This document shows positions 40,483 to 49,702 of a stretch of 64,000 nucleotides of DNA, in pieces. A program made the translations under genes and the position numbers. The stretch is taken from contig NZ_CH672429.1 in assembly GCF_000153025.1 (NCBI RefSeq), positions 1,599,070-1,663,069 on the forward strand. Reading direction: 5' to 3'. The DNA comes from Marinomonas sp. MED121. GTDB lineage: Bacteria > Pseudomonadota > Gammaproteobacteria > Pseudomonadales > Marinomonadaceae. The stretch's first letter is position 1. Each line of letters starts with the position of its first letter. The notes beneath the pieces are model-generated. The model was given only the letters and a program-made list of their open reading frames with translations. It ran no database searches and was not told the origin of the DNA.

Positions 40483-40618
40483 GAATAGCGGTTTCATTGG
40501 ACAATTCCGCAATGAGAAACTGCCCAAAAATCTGAACAATTTTACTCTTATCTGGCTCAAGCGTCTAGCAAATAACCGATTTAATGCCAGTTATTTAAGT
40601 TCTTTTTTTAAGATTCTA

Positions 40619-40644
40619 TTGACCTTAAGGTCAAGATTAGTATA
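40619..40644 (-). promoter_or_regulatory. Candidate carA promoter -10 with overlapping palindrome
   Basis: The minus strand has a -10 element TATACT (40639-40644); a weak -35 TTCATT stands 17 bases upstream. A perfect 16-base palindrome, TTGACCTTAAGGTCAA (40619-40634), covers the predicted start site near 40632, where a bound repressor could block initiation. I do not recognise the motif; it does not resemble an ArgR box. Confidence 0.5.
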
Positions 40645-40707
40645 AGCCCCATTGTTTTAATAATGAACAGGGCAAATACCCAGAAATCCCCCTTCAATTA
40701 GTATGGA

Positions 40708-41313
40708 TTAACACAAAAGTCCTGCCGCCACCTCTTGTGTCTTTTCATAACCAATCAGGTTTGCTAATAAGCTCAATGAAAATACCATAGCGGTAGCTGG
40801 CCCTTGACTAGTCATAATGTTCTCATCCATCACCACAGGTTGATCTGCCACATACTGAGCGCCAGTTAAGCCGTCTTCAAACCCAGGATAACAGGTGGCT
40901 TGTTTATCCATCACAAAACCATGGGTTCCCAGCACTAAAGCAGGCGCCGCACAAATAGCCGCTAAAATCGCATCATGGATATCATGCTTTTCTAAAATAT
41001 CCACCAGCAACTCAGAATCTCTTAAATGTTCAGCACCCGGTATACCGCCAGGTAAAGCAATGGCATCAAACATGACATTTTCATCTAACGCTTCACCGAC
41101 ACTATAGTGACTACCATCTTCAAAGACATAAGTTTCCAATTCAGATAGAAGCACATCGGCTTCTATCTTACTGCCTCTTGCTGCGGTTATTTGTAGACTG
41201 TCATGCACACTGGCAACAACCACTTCCACACCGCCACGACGTAATACGTCAATAATGGTAATGGCTTCGATATCTTCACTACCATTCGCAATGGGCACTA
41301 ATACACTTGGCAT
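40708..41313 (-). CDS. DJ-1/PfpI family protein (YajL-like)
   Basis: The 201-residue protein has the DJ-1/ThiJ/PfpI fold with the reactive cysteine at the nucleophile elbow (AAICAAPALVL) and the conserved Glu in the first loop (ANGSEDIEAITIIDVLRRGG). YajL-type members protect against oxidative and carbonyl stress as chaperones or deglycases; the exact activity of the family is disputed. It lies three bases after rimI on the same strand and upstream of the car operon. Confidence 0.9.
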   Translation of the reverse strand: MPSVLVPIANGSEDIEAITIIDVLRRGGVEVVVASVHDSLQITAARGSKIEADVLLSELETYVFEDGSHYSVGEALDENVMFDAIALPGGIPGAEHLRDSELLVDILEKHDIHDAILAAICAAPALVLGTHGFVMDKQATCYPGFEDGLTGAQYVADQPVVMDENIMTSQGPATAMVFSLSLLANLIGYEKTQEVAAGLLC

Positions 41314-41316
41314 GAG

Positions 41317-41796
41317 TTAATCCTTTCTTAAATTTAAATTCATTAGAATGGCGGCTTCTTTACCGCTCTTTGTGACGTAATAATTTTTACGCAAGCCCAC
41401 TTGATCAAAGCCGATTTTTTGATATAGGGCTAAGGCGGCTTGATTGGACTCTCTGACTTCTAACATACAAAGATGGACAGGTATTGGCTTTATGCTCGCC
41501 AACCAAGCTTGTATCAAGCCTTGCGCTAAGCCTTGTCGTCTGGCTTGAGGCGCAACCATAATGAGCTCGAGCTCTGATTCGTCAAATAGCCTTGAGGCAG
41601 TGAGCCAGCCACAAAGCGTTTGATCCTGATTCAATACCAGAATATTAATGCGCTTTTGAGGTTGGTCGAAGCTCTGAGTCACTAAACGTTCCCCCCAAGG
41701 GTGAGGGTTCGCTATTTGATCAAGTAGGACAATATCCGCAAGATCATCTCTAGTGGCTAGCCGATAAACATATTCCACGCTACTATTCTGAGGCAC
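41317..41796 (-). CDS. rimI: Ribosomal-protein S18-alanine N-acetyltransferase (GNAT)
   Basis: RimI acetylates the N terminus of ribosomal protein S18. The protein has the GNAT acetyl-CoA motif ELIMVAPQARRQGLAQGLIQAWL and the LEVRESNQAALALYQKIGFDQVGLRKNYY motif characteristic of RimI. A longer frame starts at 41820, but the GTG at 41796 overlaps the tetR stop by one base and gives the normal length (159 residues). Some uncertainty remains because no clear ribosome-binding site precedes it. Confidence 0.87.
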   Translation of the reverse strand: MPQNSSVEYVYRLATRDDLADIVLLDQIANPHPWGERLVTQSFDQPQKRINILVLNQDQTLCGWLTASRLFDESELELIMVAPQARRQGLAQGLIQAWLASIKPIPVHLCMLEVRESNQAALALYQKIGFDQVGLRKNYYVTKSGKEAAILMNLNLRKD

Positions 41797-42464
41797 TATT
41801 GCGCGTCTTTTTTCAAGCAAGCGACTAAGCCTTCAACCAAGATGTAGCCCATATTATCAAACACATAATCAATCGATTCCTGACTTTCCATCGAGAACAC
41901 CATAGGCCAGCGTTCAGTGATACAAGCGGATTGGTTCATCTTCTTGGTAGATAGCGCCGTCACACCATGACTTAAGCTCCAAGCCATAAAGGTACCTAGG
42001 GCTTCACTTTCTTTAGAAAGAGGAATACCTCTTTCAAGCAATAAATCACAGATCACTTTGCGGGTCGTTGCTTCTGCCAACATCCCAGCTTCAATCAATT
42101 CAACACCCACATATTCTGGCGGAATAACACAGTCAAATAAGACACCTGCCATATGGGGAAATTCACAAGCAAAAGAGTAATAAGACTTACCTAAACTAAT
42201 CAACTGATCTATAGGTTTAGCCTCTTCTTCATAACCCTCTTCTAAATAGCGAGCAAAATGTTTTAGACACTCAACCGTCACCGCGGCAAGCAAGGCGTGC
42301 TTATCAGCAAAGTGGTTATACACAGCCGTCGGTGTCACACCCACATGTTTAGCCAGCTTGCGTAATGAAATTTCTTCCAATGTTTGCTCTTCTAATAAGG
42401 ACAACATTTCAACCACTAGGGTCTCTTTCAAATTTCCATGATGATAGGCGACTCTTTTGTTCAC
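41796..42464 (-). CDS. TetR/AcrR-family transcriptional regulator
   Basis: This 222-residue repressor-type regulator has an N-terminal helix-turn-helix (about 10-60: ISLRKLAKHVGVTPTAVYNHFADKHALLAAV). The C-terminal ligand-binding domain is of the type found with WHG-motif TetR proteins (YSFACEFPHMAGVLFD). It lies 43 bases after the outer-membrane protein gene of the MMPL operon on the same strand, and probably represses that operon. Direct repeats at the MMPL promoter are the likely operator, but that link is inference. Confidence 0.9.
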   Translation of the reverse strand: MNKRVAYHHGNLKETLVVEMLSLLEEQTLEEISLRKLAKHVGVTPTAVYNHFADKHALLAAVTVECLKHFARYLEEGYEEEAKPIDQLISLGKSYYSFACEFPHMAGVLFDCVIPPEYVGVELIEAGMLAEATTRKVICDLLLERGIPLSKESEALGTFMAWSLSHGVTALSTKKMNQSACITERWPMVFSMESQESIDYVFDNMGYILVEGLVACLKKDAQ

Positions 42465-42507
42465 AGTATTCCTTGCTTACCTTCTGCGGGTAATGTCTTA
42501 AATTGAG

Positions 42508-43863
42508 TTAAAAATGATATGAATAACGCAATTTTACCACATCTTGCGCACGATAAGCATATAAGTCATCTGACTCAGAATCGGCACGATAAACCACATA
42601 TTCTGAACCAATACTCATGCCATCTTGAATATCATAATCTGCACTTATTCGATATATCTGGCCCTCGCCTCCCAACAGGTTTAACACACTAAATTGACTC
42701 GTCAGCTGGTCATTGAGTGTGGTCCACATTGCCCTCGCAAAGTAGCCAGTTGTGTGCTCTTTAGAGGCAATTGAATCTGAGTAACTATGGGTATAATTTG
42801 AATCTAATTCAAAAGTAAGCACCCATTCATCAATCCCTGAGTACTCAAGAATCAAGGCAGCTAAAGTTTGATCATATTCTTGCCAAGGGGCCGAAGTCAC
42901 ATTATCTGGCAATAAGGCTTTATCCCAATGCTGAGCAAGATCATATTTAAATAAATAATCCCCTTTTACCCAACTACCAGATACCCCCAACACCTTTACT
43001 CTAGAAGACTGAAACACTAACTCATTCGTATTAATAAAAGCTGTGCCACTGACATCATCCCAATTCACATCAGCCAAGGTAAAAGCAAAGTCTCCGCCAT
43101 TAAAACTTTTATATAAACGCCCTACGAATGCTAGGGATTGATCAGGGTCTTTTTCACTTACCGTTAACCCCTCATTGGTATAATTAATGTAAGGGTCAAA
43201 CGCTTCGCCTGATGCAGCGATTTCATTCGCATCCGCATCATAAACAAGAGCAAGTTCAGCCTGCATACCCAACCAGGGATGAGAGGCAAATAAAACAGGC
43301 GTCTGTAATCGAATATCCTCCAAATCGGCCTGCCCTATCTGAGACAAATCCCTTGGATTCACCACATCCGTGATAGCCAAAACATCCGACTCACCCCAAG
43401 CGAGAATCTGATTACCCGCCCTTATCCATAAATCATCTTCGGCCCAATCTAGATATAAATCACGCCAAACAAAACCAGTATCATCAGTATTATAACTAAG
43501 CTCTCCCGCTTGCCAGTTAGCCCAATCAAGGGAGAGGTCAAAAGAGGCTTTTAGCAAAACCTCATCAGACACCTCTTTTTCCAGCGCCAGATAAAGACTA
43601 GAGTCTAATTCTTCTACGCCTTTACTATCACGATCAAAACCCGAAGTCGTTGGGTCTTGTACTCCATAGCTTAAGCCCTGTTTAAAATGCCCTGTAATCT
43701 GATAATCATCCGTCAGGGAAGCCTCTTCATCCTCATACTCAACGTCTATGTCTGCAAAAAAATCATCATTGGCATAAACAAGATTTGATGAGCAAAATAT
43801 CAAGCAAGTTAAACAGGTCAGTGCATGCCTACTGACCTGTTTGTTTAATGGGAGCCTCTTCAT
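42508..43863 (-). CDS. Outer-membrane beta-barrel protein (DUF1302-like)
   Basis: The 451-residue exported protein has a signal peptide (LTCLTCLIFCSSNLVYA, cleavage near residue 31). The mature part shows alternating beta-strand pattern, many aromatic strand ends and a C-terminal aromatic (RYSYHF), as expected for an outer-membrane barrel. It resembles DUF1302-type porin-like proteins found with MMPL transporters. The acidic segment after the signal peptide (FFADIDVEYEDEEASLTDD) is notable. It abuts the LolA-like gene and likely forms the outer-membrane part of an export path. Substrate is unknown. Confidence 0.75.
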   Translation of the reverse strand: MKRLPLNKQVSRHALTCLTCLIFCSSNLVYANDDFFADIDVEYEDEEASLTDDYQITGHFKQGLSYGVQDPTTSGFDRDSKGVEELDSSLYLALEKEVSDEVLLKASFDLSLDWANWQAGELSYNTDDTGFVWRDLYLDWAEDDLWIRAGNQILAWGESDVLAITDVVNPRDLSQIGQADLEDIRLQTPVLFASHPWLGMQAELALVYDADANEIAASGEAFDPYINYTNEGLTVSEKDPDQSLAFVGRLYKSFNGGDFAFTLADVNWDDVSGTAFINTNELVFQSSRVKVLGVSGSWVKGDYLFKYDLAQHWDKALLPDNVTSAPWQEYDQTLAALILEYSGIDEWVLTFELDSNYTHSYSDSIASKEHTTGYFARAMWTTLNDQLTSQFSVLNLLGGEGQIYRISADYDIQDGMSIGSEYVVYRADSESDDLYAYRAQDVVKLRYSYHF

Positions 43864-44709
43864 TTATAAACCTCGCTGTAAGCGAGTATTCTCAAACATC
43901 TTGTCATCAACCTTGGTTTGATAATCCACGGAATTAATTTTTAATACACTAGAGTGCTCGAGTTTATTGCGCTTAGTCGTCACCATTTGCAAGGTTTTTG
44001 CGGTCCAGATACCTTGGATTTGTTCTATATCTTTGGCTTGAAAATATTTAACTCGCTTGCCTTTTTTAACATTAATAATGGCCTTAACCTGCATATAGAT
44101 ATCTTTGCGTATCCAAGAGGTCGATTTGAGATAACCCGTCTCTTTAATAATGGCTTTACTCTTAGGTATTGATTCAATCACCCAGCAATCATGACCATTT
44201 ACCTCTTCGCTTTCCTTTACTAAGCGATAGGTAAAATCTTCCACATCCACTCCGTCAATATCTGCATAGGAAAAGTCACTGCCCATAAAGGCTCCCGACT
44301 TATCGCTGGCAGCAATTCGATTGGTCTTTTGTAAAGCGGGTAAATAAAGCCAAGAGTCATCTTCTTTAGCATCATCATCCCAATCAAACGACATGTAAGC
44401 GGTATCTTTCACATCGGCTGGTGACATAAAAAAAGACACGCTCTTATCCACCTGATCGTACTCTTTGGAAAAAAGCTTAAGTTGCCTTATCCTTTGACGC
44501 TTTTTCTTATCAATCAAAATCAAAGCGCTTTCGGACACAAGAGTTTCACCTGTATCCCTATCATCTACTTTTTGCATAATCTGAGCCGCCGTTAACTCAG
44601 CAGCAAAAACGGGTGAACTAATAAGCCCCGCCACAACGAGTCCAATGCTTAAGTATTTAACAAGAGATCTTGTCTGAGCCGTTTTGTTGTTCAAGAAAGT
44701 CATATTCAT
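43864..44709 (-). CDS. Outer-membrane lipoprotein-sorting protein (LolA-like fold)
   Basis: The 281-residue periplasmic protein has an N-terminal signal peptide (hydrophobic about residues 18-36, cleavage after VFA). The mature part belongs to the LolA/LolB-like lipoprotein-sorting superfamily (AAQIMQKVDDRDTGE; ESALILIDKKKRQRIRQLKLFSKEYD; ADKSGAFMGSDFSYADID). Proteins of this type often partner MMPL transporters and are thought to shuttle lipid-like cargo across the periplasm. It lies six bases after the MMPL gene and directly before the barrel gene. Confidence 0.82.
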   Translation of the reverse strand: MNMTFLNNKTAQTRSLVKYLSIGLVVAGLISSPVFAAELTAAQIMQKVDDRDTGETLVSESALILIDKKKRQRIRQLKLFSKEYDQVDKSVSFFMSPADVKDTAYMSFDWDDDAKEDDSWLYLPALQKTNRIAASDKSGAFMGSDFSYADIDGVDVEDFTYRLVKESEEVNGHDCWVIESIPKSKAIIKETGYLKSTSWIRKDIYMQVKAIINVKKGKRVKYFQAKDIEQIQGIWTAKTLQMVTTKRNKLEHSSVLKINSVDYQTKVDDKMFENTRLQRGL

Positions 44710-44715
44710 TTACTC

Positions 44716-47049
44716 CTATTTAACCATTGAGTTTGAGCTGGCGGCGTTTGACGTTTGTGCAGAAAGAGGGGCATCTTTTTTACCGTCAATCATGTAAAGC
44801 AAAGCAGGTAAGACGATAAGATCCCCCACCAAAGCAAGCCCCATAATGATGGCGGAAAATAAACCCGTATTGATGTAAGGGATGAAGGAACCTAGCAACA
44901 TGACACTAAAGCCAATCACTAAGATGAGAGAAGTAAAGACAACGGCACGACCCGATTCATTCATAGCACGCCCTATCGCTTGATTCACATTCGCACCTTG
45001 GGAGCGTGCAAGTAAATAACGGCTCACCACATGAATGGCATCATCGACTGCAATGCCCATGGTCATAGCGCCCACTATCATGGTGCCAAGGTCTAATGAG
45101 ATTCCCATCAAGGTGACAACACCACCCGCCATTAAAATCGGCACCACACTAGGAACAAGGGCAATCAAACCATATTTAACTGAGCGGAAGAGAACAAAGA
45201 AACTTAAGCCGATTAAAATTAGCGCTATGCTAAATGAGTTAAACATGCCTTCATTAATGTATCTGTCCTGCACATTGTACATCACCATAGGACCCGTGAT
45301 TTCTACCCTAAGGTCTGGATATTCAGCTTCTAATTCCGTATTGATTTGGGTTAATAAAAGCGTCATCTGACTAGCTGACATATTGATAACTGGCACGGTT
45401 AACCTTAGATGCCTTTGGTCAAAGTCTTTTAAATCAGATAAATCTTCATCTGGCCCAGAGTTTTCATAGAGCAATAGAAGTTGAGCCGTCATTTGTGCAG
45501 AGTCCGGCAGAATAAAAAACGCCGGATCATCTTCAGAAACGGCTTGGCGAATCTGTTTTAAAAAGTCCAATAATGAGTTGGCATCCCCCGCGACTGGCAA
45601 GCCTTCTAAATACTCTTGTAATGATTCCACTCGGCGTAAAAAAGCAGGGTCTTTTACGCCATCTTCTATGCCTGAATCAATCATGATTTCTAGATTAGAA
45701 ATCCCTTTAAAATGCTCATCGAAATAGTGCATATCTTGGGTAATCCAACTGTCCTTCTTAAAGTAAGTAATAAAGTTGGAGTCCACTGTGATCTTGCTAA
45801 CAAAGAACAAACTAAAGAGTAAGGCAAGTGCGCCAAACAGTACGATAGGTAGACGTCGACGATAGGTAAATTCTGGAATACTTTGGGTGATTCGCCCGAC
45901 TAGATCGTTTTCAAAAGCCGTCTGGGTTCTTTTAGGTAACCAAGGGATAAAACTTAATAAGGCAGGTAAAGTCGTCATTGCCACTAGGAAAATGGTTAGT
46001 GGCCCCATCGCCGCTAAATAGGCATATTGTTTGACAGGTAAAAGCTCAGTAATGGCCAAGGCAGCGAAACCAATCGAGGTGGTTAAAGCGGTAAATAAAA
46101 CCGGCTGAAACAAGTGAACTATGGCTTCATAAGCCGCCTCTTTAGGCACAAGTCCTTTAGATCGAAAATGATAAAACTCCACCAAAACATGAACGCTCAC
46201 CCCCATCCCGATAATAATTAATGTCGGAACCAAGGCAGAGTTAACCGCCGTAAAAGGCCAAGCAAAATAGGCTTGTATGCCGGTGATACTGACAATGGAA
46301 AAACCAATAACCAGCCAAGGAATTAATGTGCCTGTCACAGAGCGGAAGGTGATAAAAAGGATAACCAACATAACCAAAGCCATGGTTGGGTTTATCCAAG
46401 CCATGTCTTCTCTGGTTAAGGTTTCAAATCGCTCACCTATCACTGGGTTTCCCGCTAAACGTAACTGATAACCTTGCTCAGCAAAATTTTGCGATTCAAT
46501 AAAATGAATAAGATCAGTAACAATCTTTACCTTATGGGAATTATCCCCAGCGCGATATTCGGTGCGCGCTAACACCCTCGCTTGCTGAAAGTCCTCGGTT
46601 ATCAAGGTATTTAGCGCTAAGGTCTCACCCGCCATAATGTCTCTGGCATTTAACAAGTCTGCCTGAGTTACCGCATCTGGCTCTTCAAATAGATCATCGG
46701 TTGCCAAAATACCCTCATCATTATGGGTATATTGGTATTTAGATAAACTTCTTACCTGAGTAACGACTTCATGCTCTTCAAGCATTTGAGTTAATGAATC
46801 GATTAAATGAATCGTATCCTGACTAAAGACATCTTTGTCCTGATCTCTCGCCTCTACCCCAATGGAAAGGTATTCCGAATCGCCAAACAGATCCGTTAAC
46901 TCATTGAACGCCAACAGACTTGGGTCATTGGGTAAGAAGTACATTTCATTAGAGTTATCATAAGGAATTGGCTTACTCACAATTGACATAAGCGCCAACC
47001 CTAGTAGCAACCCAGTGACAGCAAAAATAGGCCAAGGTCTATTCACCAC
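44716..47049 (-). CDS. MMPL/RND-family transporter
   Basis: This large inner-membrane transporter (777 residues) has the RND/MMPL layout: one N-terminal membrane helix, a periplasmic loop, five helices, then the same again (second half from about residue 400). Membrane Asp residues occur in GIAVDDAIHVVSRY (about 665-680) and the first-half counterpart is GMGVSVHVLVEFYHF. The first half lacks the Asp pair. The family exports hydrophobic compounds and lipids. The start is GTG at 47049, just downstream of a promoter with direct repeats. It heads the operon with the LolA-like protein, the barrel protein and probably the TetR regulator. Confidence 0.88.
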   Translation of the reverse strand: MVNRPWPIFAVTGLLLGLALMSIVSKPIPYDNSNEMYFLPNDPSLLAFNELTDLFGDSEYLSIGVEARDQDKDVFSQDTIHLIDSLTQMLEEHEVVTQVRSLSKYQYTHNDEGILATDDLFEEPDAVTQADLLNARDIMAGETLALNTLITEDFQQARVLARTEYRAGDNSHKVKIVTDLIHFIESQNFAEQGYQLRLAGNPVIGERFETLTREDMAWINPTMALVMLVILFITFRSVTGTLIPWLVIGFSIVSITGIQAYFAWPFTAVNSALVPTLIIIGMGVSVHVLVEFYHFRSKGLVPKEAAYEAIVHLFQPVLFTALTTSIGFAALAITELLPVKQYAYLAAMGPLTIFLVAMTTLPALLSFIPWLPKRTQTAFENDLVGRITQSIPEFTYRRRLPIVLFGALALLFSLFFVSKITVDSNFITYFKKDSWITQDMHYFDEHFKGISNLEIMIDSGIEDGVKDPAFLRRVESLQEYLEGLPVAGDANSLLDFLKQIRQAVSEDDPAFFILPDSAQMTAQLLLLYENSGPDEDLSDLKDFDQRHLRLTVPVINMSASQMTLLLTQINTELEAEYPDLRVEITGPMVMYNVQDRYINEGMFNSFSIALILIGLSFFVLFRSVKYGLIALVPSVVPILMAGGVVTLMGISLDLGTMIVGAMTMGIAVDDAIHVVSRYLLARSQGANVNQAIGRAMNESGRAVVFTSLILVIGFSVMLLGSFIPYINTGLFSAIIMGLALVGDLIVLPALLYMIDGKKDAPLSAQTSNAASSNSMVK

Positions 47050-47109
47050 ATTTACATCGTTTATTTGCGATGAATATTTACATCGTATATATAAAATTTA
47101 CACTGTCAA
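47050..47109 (-). promoter_or_regulatory. MMPL operon promoter with three direct repeats
   Basis: On the minus strand TTGACA (47104-47109), a 16-base spacer and TACGAT (47082-47087) form a sigma-70 promoter. The 11-mer ATTTACATCGT (plus-strand reading) occurs at 47050-47060 and 47076-47086, with a close copy, ATTTACACTGT, at 47096-47106. An inverted repeat, CGATG-N8-CATCG, occupies 47068-47085. These cover the promoter and are the best candidate operator for the operon's TetR protein. Confidence 0.6.
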
Positions 47110-47236
47110 TATAAAAATTAGGAATAACTTAAGTAATCTGTTGGATATATCTTGATTTACGAGTTAAAAAAGAATGAAAAGATTTGAGGATTCAAATACT
47201 TAAGCAAGTCATTCGCAGGTGAGAACTTTTTATTAA

Positions 47237-48079
47237 CTAGACGAGTAAACTTTGCAGGCTTTTCCAAGCGTCTGCTTTTAACTCTGGGATACGATATAAC
47301 TGAGGTAAGCTGGCAATATTGGCTTGTTTAGTATGAGCAAATAAAGGCTGAGTAGAAATCTCAGCAAACACTTGCTGAATATTTTGTCCTGCTAGCACAA
47401 TCCAAGCGGGGGCATCTTTATCGATAGGATTATCGCCTAAACGCACTTGTATGTGGCTTTCAAGTGCCCCTAATAACCAATCACTTCTATCCGCAAAAAA
47501 AGGATTCCTCAACTGACCTGGCCAGTTAAAGCTAGTAGATTGCCACTCATTTACTGGATGCTTGAGTAATGCCTGTGCCATTTTCATCGCTAGCTTTTCA
47601 ATCTCAGCGTGATCATGAAAGCCCATAGGCACATCAGAAAGAATCAAAAGCTTATTTTCGATGAGCAGACTAAAACAATGCAATTGCTGAGGTAAGCCTT
47701 CCACCATGATAGGTGCTGGCTCTATGGCGACAGATAGCTCTTCTATCGGCTGTAAATCTTCAACGATGACACCTGCTTCCGCTTCTAGCTCCTGCTTTAA
47801 GCCTGCAACTGTTTTATTCTGGCTGGCAGAATCAACTTTGGCTTTTGCTTGAGCAGGCGCAAAACCATCATCATAACTAGGAGCAAGGTCTACTTCTTGA
47901 GAGAAGCTCTCTCTTTGACGAGTCTCTTCTGGGTTAACCTTGAGATTAGGGATTTGCCAAGGATTAAGCGGACGATGAACCACAAAAGTTTGTTCAGTTA
48001 CGGGTGTTTGCCACCGCGAAATCCCCATCTGATCTAAGCAATAAGCTTGCTCTGACGATAAGTTTGTAACTGATTTCAT
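47237..48079 (-). CDS. Putative DNA polymerase III psi-like (HolD-like) protein
   Basis: The 280-residue soluble protein begins with a segment resembling the HolD/psi N terminus (YCLDQMGISRWQTP). It ends with a conserved-looking domain (about 120-280; AWIVLAGQNIQQVFAEIS, IASLPQLYRIPELKADAWKSL) resembling the enlarged psi subunit described in Pseudomonas. The middle (55-115) is low-complexity and acidic. The Pseudomonas gene sits next to rimI; here rimI is 5 kb away, with the MMPL operon between them. holC, encoding the psi partner chi, is not in this window. The assignment is tentative. Confidence 0.45.
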   Translation of the reverse strand: MKSVTNLSSEQAYCLDQMGISRWQTPVTEQTFVVHRPLNPWQIPNLKVNPEETRQRESFSQEVDLAPSYDDGFAPAQAKAKVDSASQNKTVAGLKQELEAEAGVIVEDLQPIEELSVAIEPAPIMVEGLPQQLHCFSLLIENKLLILSDVPMGFHDHAEIEKLAMKMAQALLKHPVNEWQSTSFNWPGQLRNPFFADRSDWLLGALESHIQVRLGDNPIDKDAPAWIVLAGQNIQQVFAEISTQPLFAHTKQANIASLPQLYRIPELKADAWKSLQSLLV

Positions 48080-48109
48080 TCAATCGTATTCCACATAAAG
48101 AAGTAAAAG

Positions 48110-48143
48110 CCTCTGTTTAAAGTGCTTTAACACTAAACAGAGG
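48110..48143 (-). terminator. leuA intrinsic terminator
   Basis: CCTCTGTTTA and TAAACAGAGG form a perfect 10-bp stem with additional GTG/CAC pairing inside and a T-rich CTTTTACTT stretch on the minus strand. It lies just past the leuA stop. Confidence 0.8.
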
Positions 48144-48151
48144 CAAGTCTA

Positions 48152-49702
48152 TCATAAATGGTGCGGTTGAGGATGGGCCTTATCTACTTCATTCCAAAGC
48201 AGATTCAAGGCATTAATATAGGCTTTGGCGGAGGCTGCAATCACATCCGTATCGGCGCTCATACCGTTTACAATGCGACCATCACGCTCTAATCGAACGG
48301 TCACTTCCCCTTGCGCTTCTATCCCTTGGGTAACAGCATTCACCGAATACAAGCTCAGTTTTGCATGAGAATGCGCCAAGGACTCAATACTCTTAAAGAG
48401 AGCATCAACCTGGCCATCGCCGGTTGACTCAACACTATGCTCTACCCCATCAACATTCATAACGATACTCGCTTTGGGTAAAGAGCCAGTCTGAGAAGAA
48501 GAGGTCATAGACACGAACTTAAAGTGATCTTCGTTATCACTAAAACTTCGCTCCGCTGACATAAGCGCGGTTAAATCCTCATCATAAATATCATGCTTTT
48601 TATCTGCTAACTCTTTAAAGCGAGCAAAGGCTGTATTTAATGACTCGTCTGATTCAAAGGTGATATCCAGCTCTTCCATCTTGGATTTAAAGGCATTACG
48701 ACCAGAGTGCTTACCCATAATGAGTTTGTTATTTTTCCAACCCACATCTTCAGCGCGCATAATTTCATAGGTTTCCCTATGTTTTAAAATACCGTCTTGG
48801 TGAATACCTGACTCATGGGCAAACGCATTAGCGCCAACAATGGCTTTGTTTGGTTGCACCGGAAAGCCTGTCACACTGGAGACTAAGCGAGATGCTGGCA
48901 CGATAAAACTTGTATCAATATTAGTCTCAAGTTCTAGCAAATCATGACGCGTTTTAAGAGCCATAACCACTTCTTCAAGTGACGCGTTACCTGCTCTCTC
49001 ACCTAAACCATTAATAGTACATTCAACTTGGCGCGCCCCATTGGCAACCGCCGCAATTGAGTTCGCCACAGCCAAGCCCAAATCATTATGGCAATGCACA
49101 GAAAAGATGGCTTTATCTGCATTAGGGATATGATTAAGTAGGTATTTTATTTTATCGCCAAACTCATGAGGTAAGGCATAACCAACCGTATCGGGAATAT
49201 TAATGGTGGATGCACCCGCATCAATGGCCGCTTCAATTATCTGACATAAAAAAGGAAGCTCAGAACGCCCTGCATCTTCACACGAAAATTCAACATCAGC
49301 GACTAAATTGCGTGCACGTTTTACCGCATGTACCGCTTGTGCAATCACATCTTCTGGCTGCATTTTTAACTTGTACTGCATATGAATGGGAGAAGTTGCA
49401 ATAAAGGTATGAATTCGCCCTGAGTTTGCATTTTTTAACGCTTCAGCGGCGCGATCAATATCTTTATCTAGCGCACGAGACAAAGAGCAAATAGTTGAAT
49501 CTTTTACATTATCTGCGATTGCCTTTACAGAGGCGAAATCTCCAGGGCTTGCAATCGCAAAACCTGCTTCTATTACATCCACTCGCATTTTTTCTAATGT
49601 TTTCGCAATACGTAGCTTTTCTTCTTGTGTCATAGATGCGCCAGGGCTTTGTTCACCATCACGCAAAGTTGTATCAAAAATGATTAAATTATTATCTGCC
49701 AT
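48152..49702 (-). CDS. leuA: 2-isopropylmalate synthase
   Basis: LeuA condenses acetyl-CoA and ketoisovalerate in the first committed step of leucine synthesis. The 516-residue protein has the HMGL-like barrel ([16 protein letters not shown], metal-binding [20 protein letters not shown]) and the C-terminal LeuA regulatory domain (about 395-510) that gives leucine feedback inhibition. A GGTGGAG ribosome-binding site precedes the ATG. It is a stand-alone gene; no leucine-rich leader peptide or attenuator is evident upstream (49703-49990 shows nothing I can name). Confidence 0.97.
   Translation of the reverse strand: MADNNLIIFDTTLRDGEQSPGASMTQEEKLRIAKTLEKMRVDVIEAGFAIASPGDFASVKAIADNVKDSTICSLSRALDKDIDRAAEALKNANSGRIHTFIATSPIHMQYKLKMQPEDVIAQAVHAVKRARNLVADVEFSCEDAGRSELPFLCQIIEAAIDAGASTINIPDTVGYALPHEFGDKIKYLLNHIPNADKAIFSVHCHNDLGLAVANSIAAVANGARQVECTINGLGERAGNASLEEVVMALKTRHDLLELETNIDTSFIVPASRLVSSVTGFPVQPNKAIVGANAFAHESGIHQDGILKHRETYEIMRAEDVGWKNNKLIMGKHSGRNAFKSKMEELDITFESDESLNTAFARFKELADKKHDIYDEDLTALMSAERSFSDNEDHFKFVSMTSSSQTGSLPKASIVMNVDGVEHSVESTGDGQVDALFKSIESLAHSHAKLSLYSVNAVTQGIEAQGEVTVRLERDGRIVNGMSADTDVIAASAKAYINALNLLWNEVDKAHPQPHHL

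Noticed and set aside
40411..40560. N-terminal extension of carA by 50 codons.
   Set aside because: The extension is not CarA-like, includes the hairpin region, and the TTG at 40410 has a better ribosome-binding site and family length. It remains possible as a leader reading frame, as noted in the findings.
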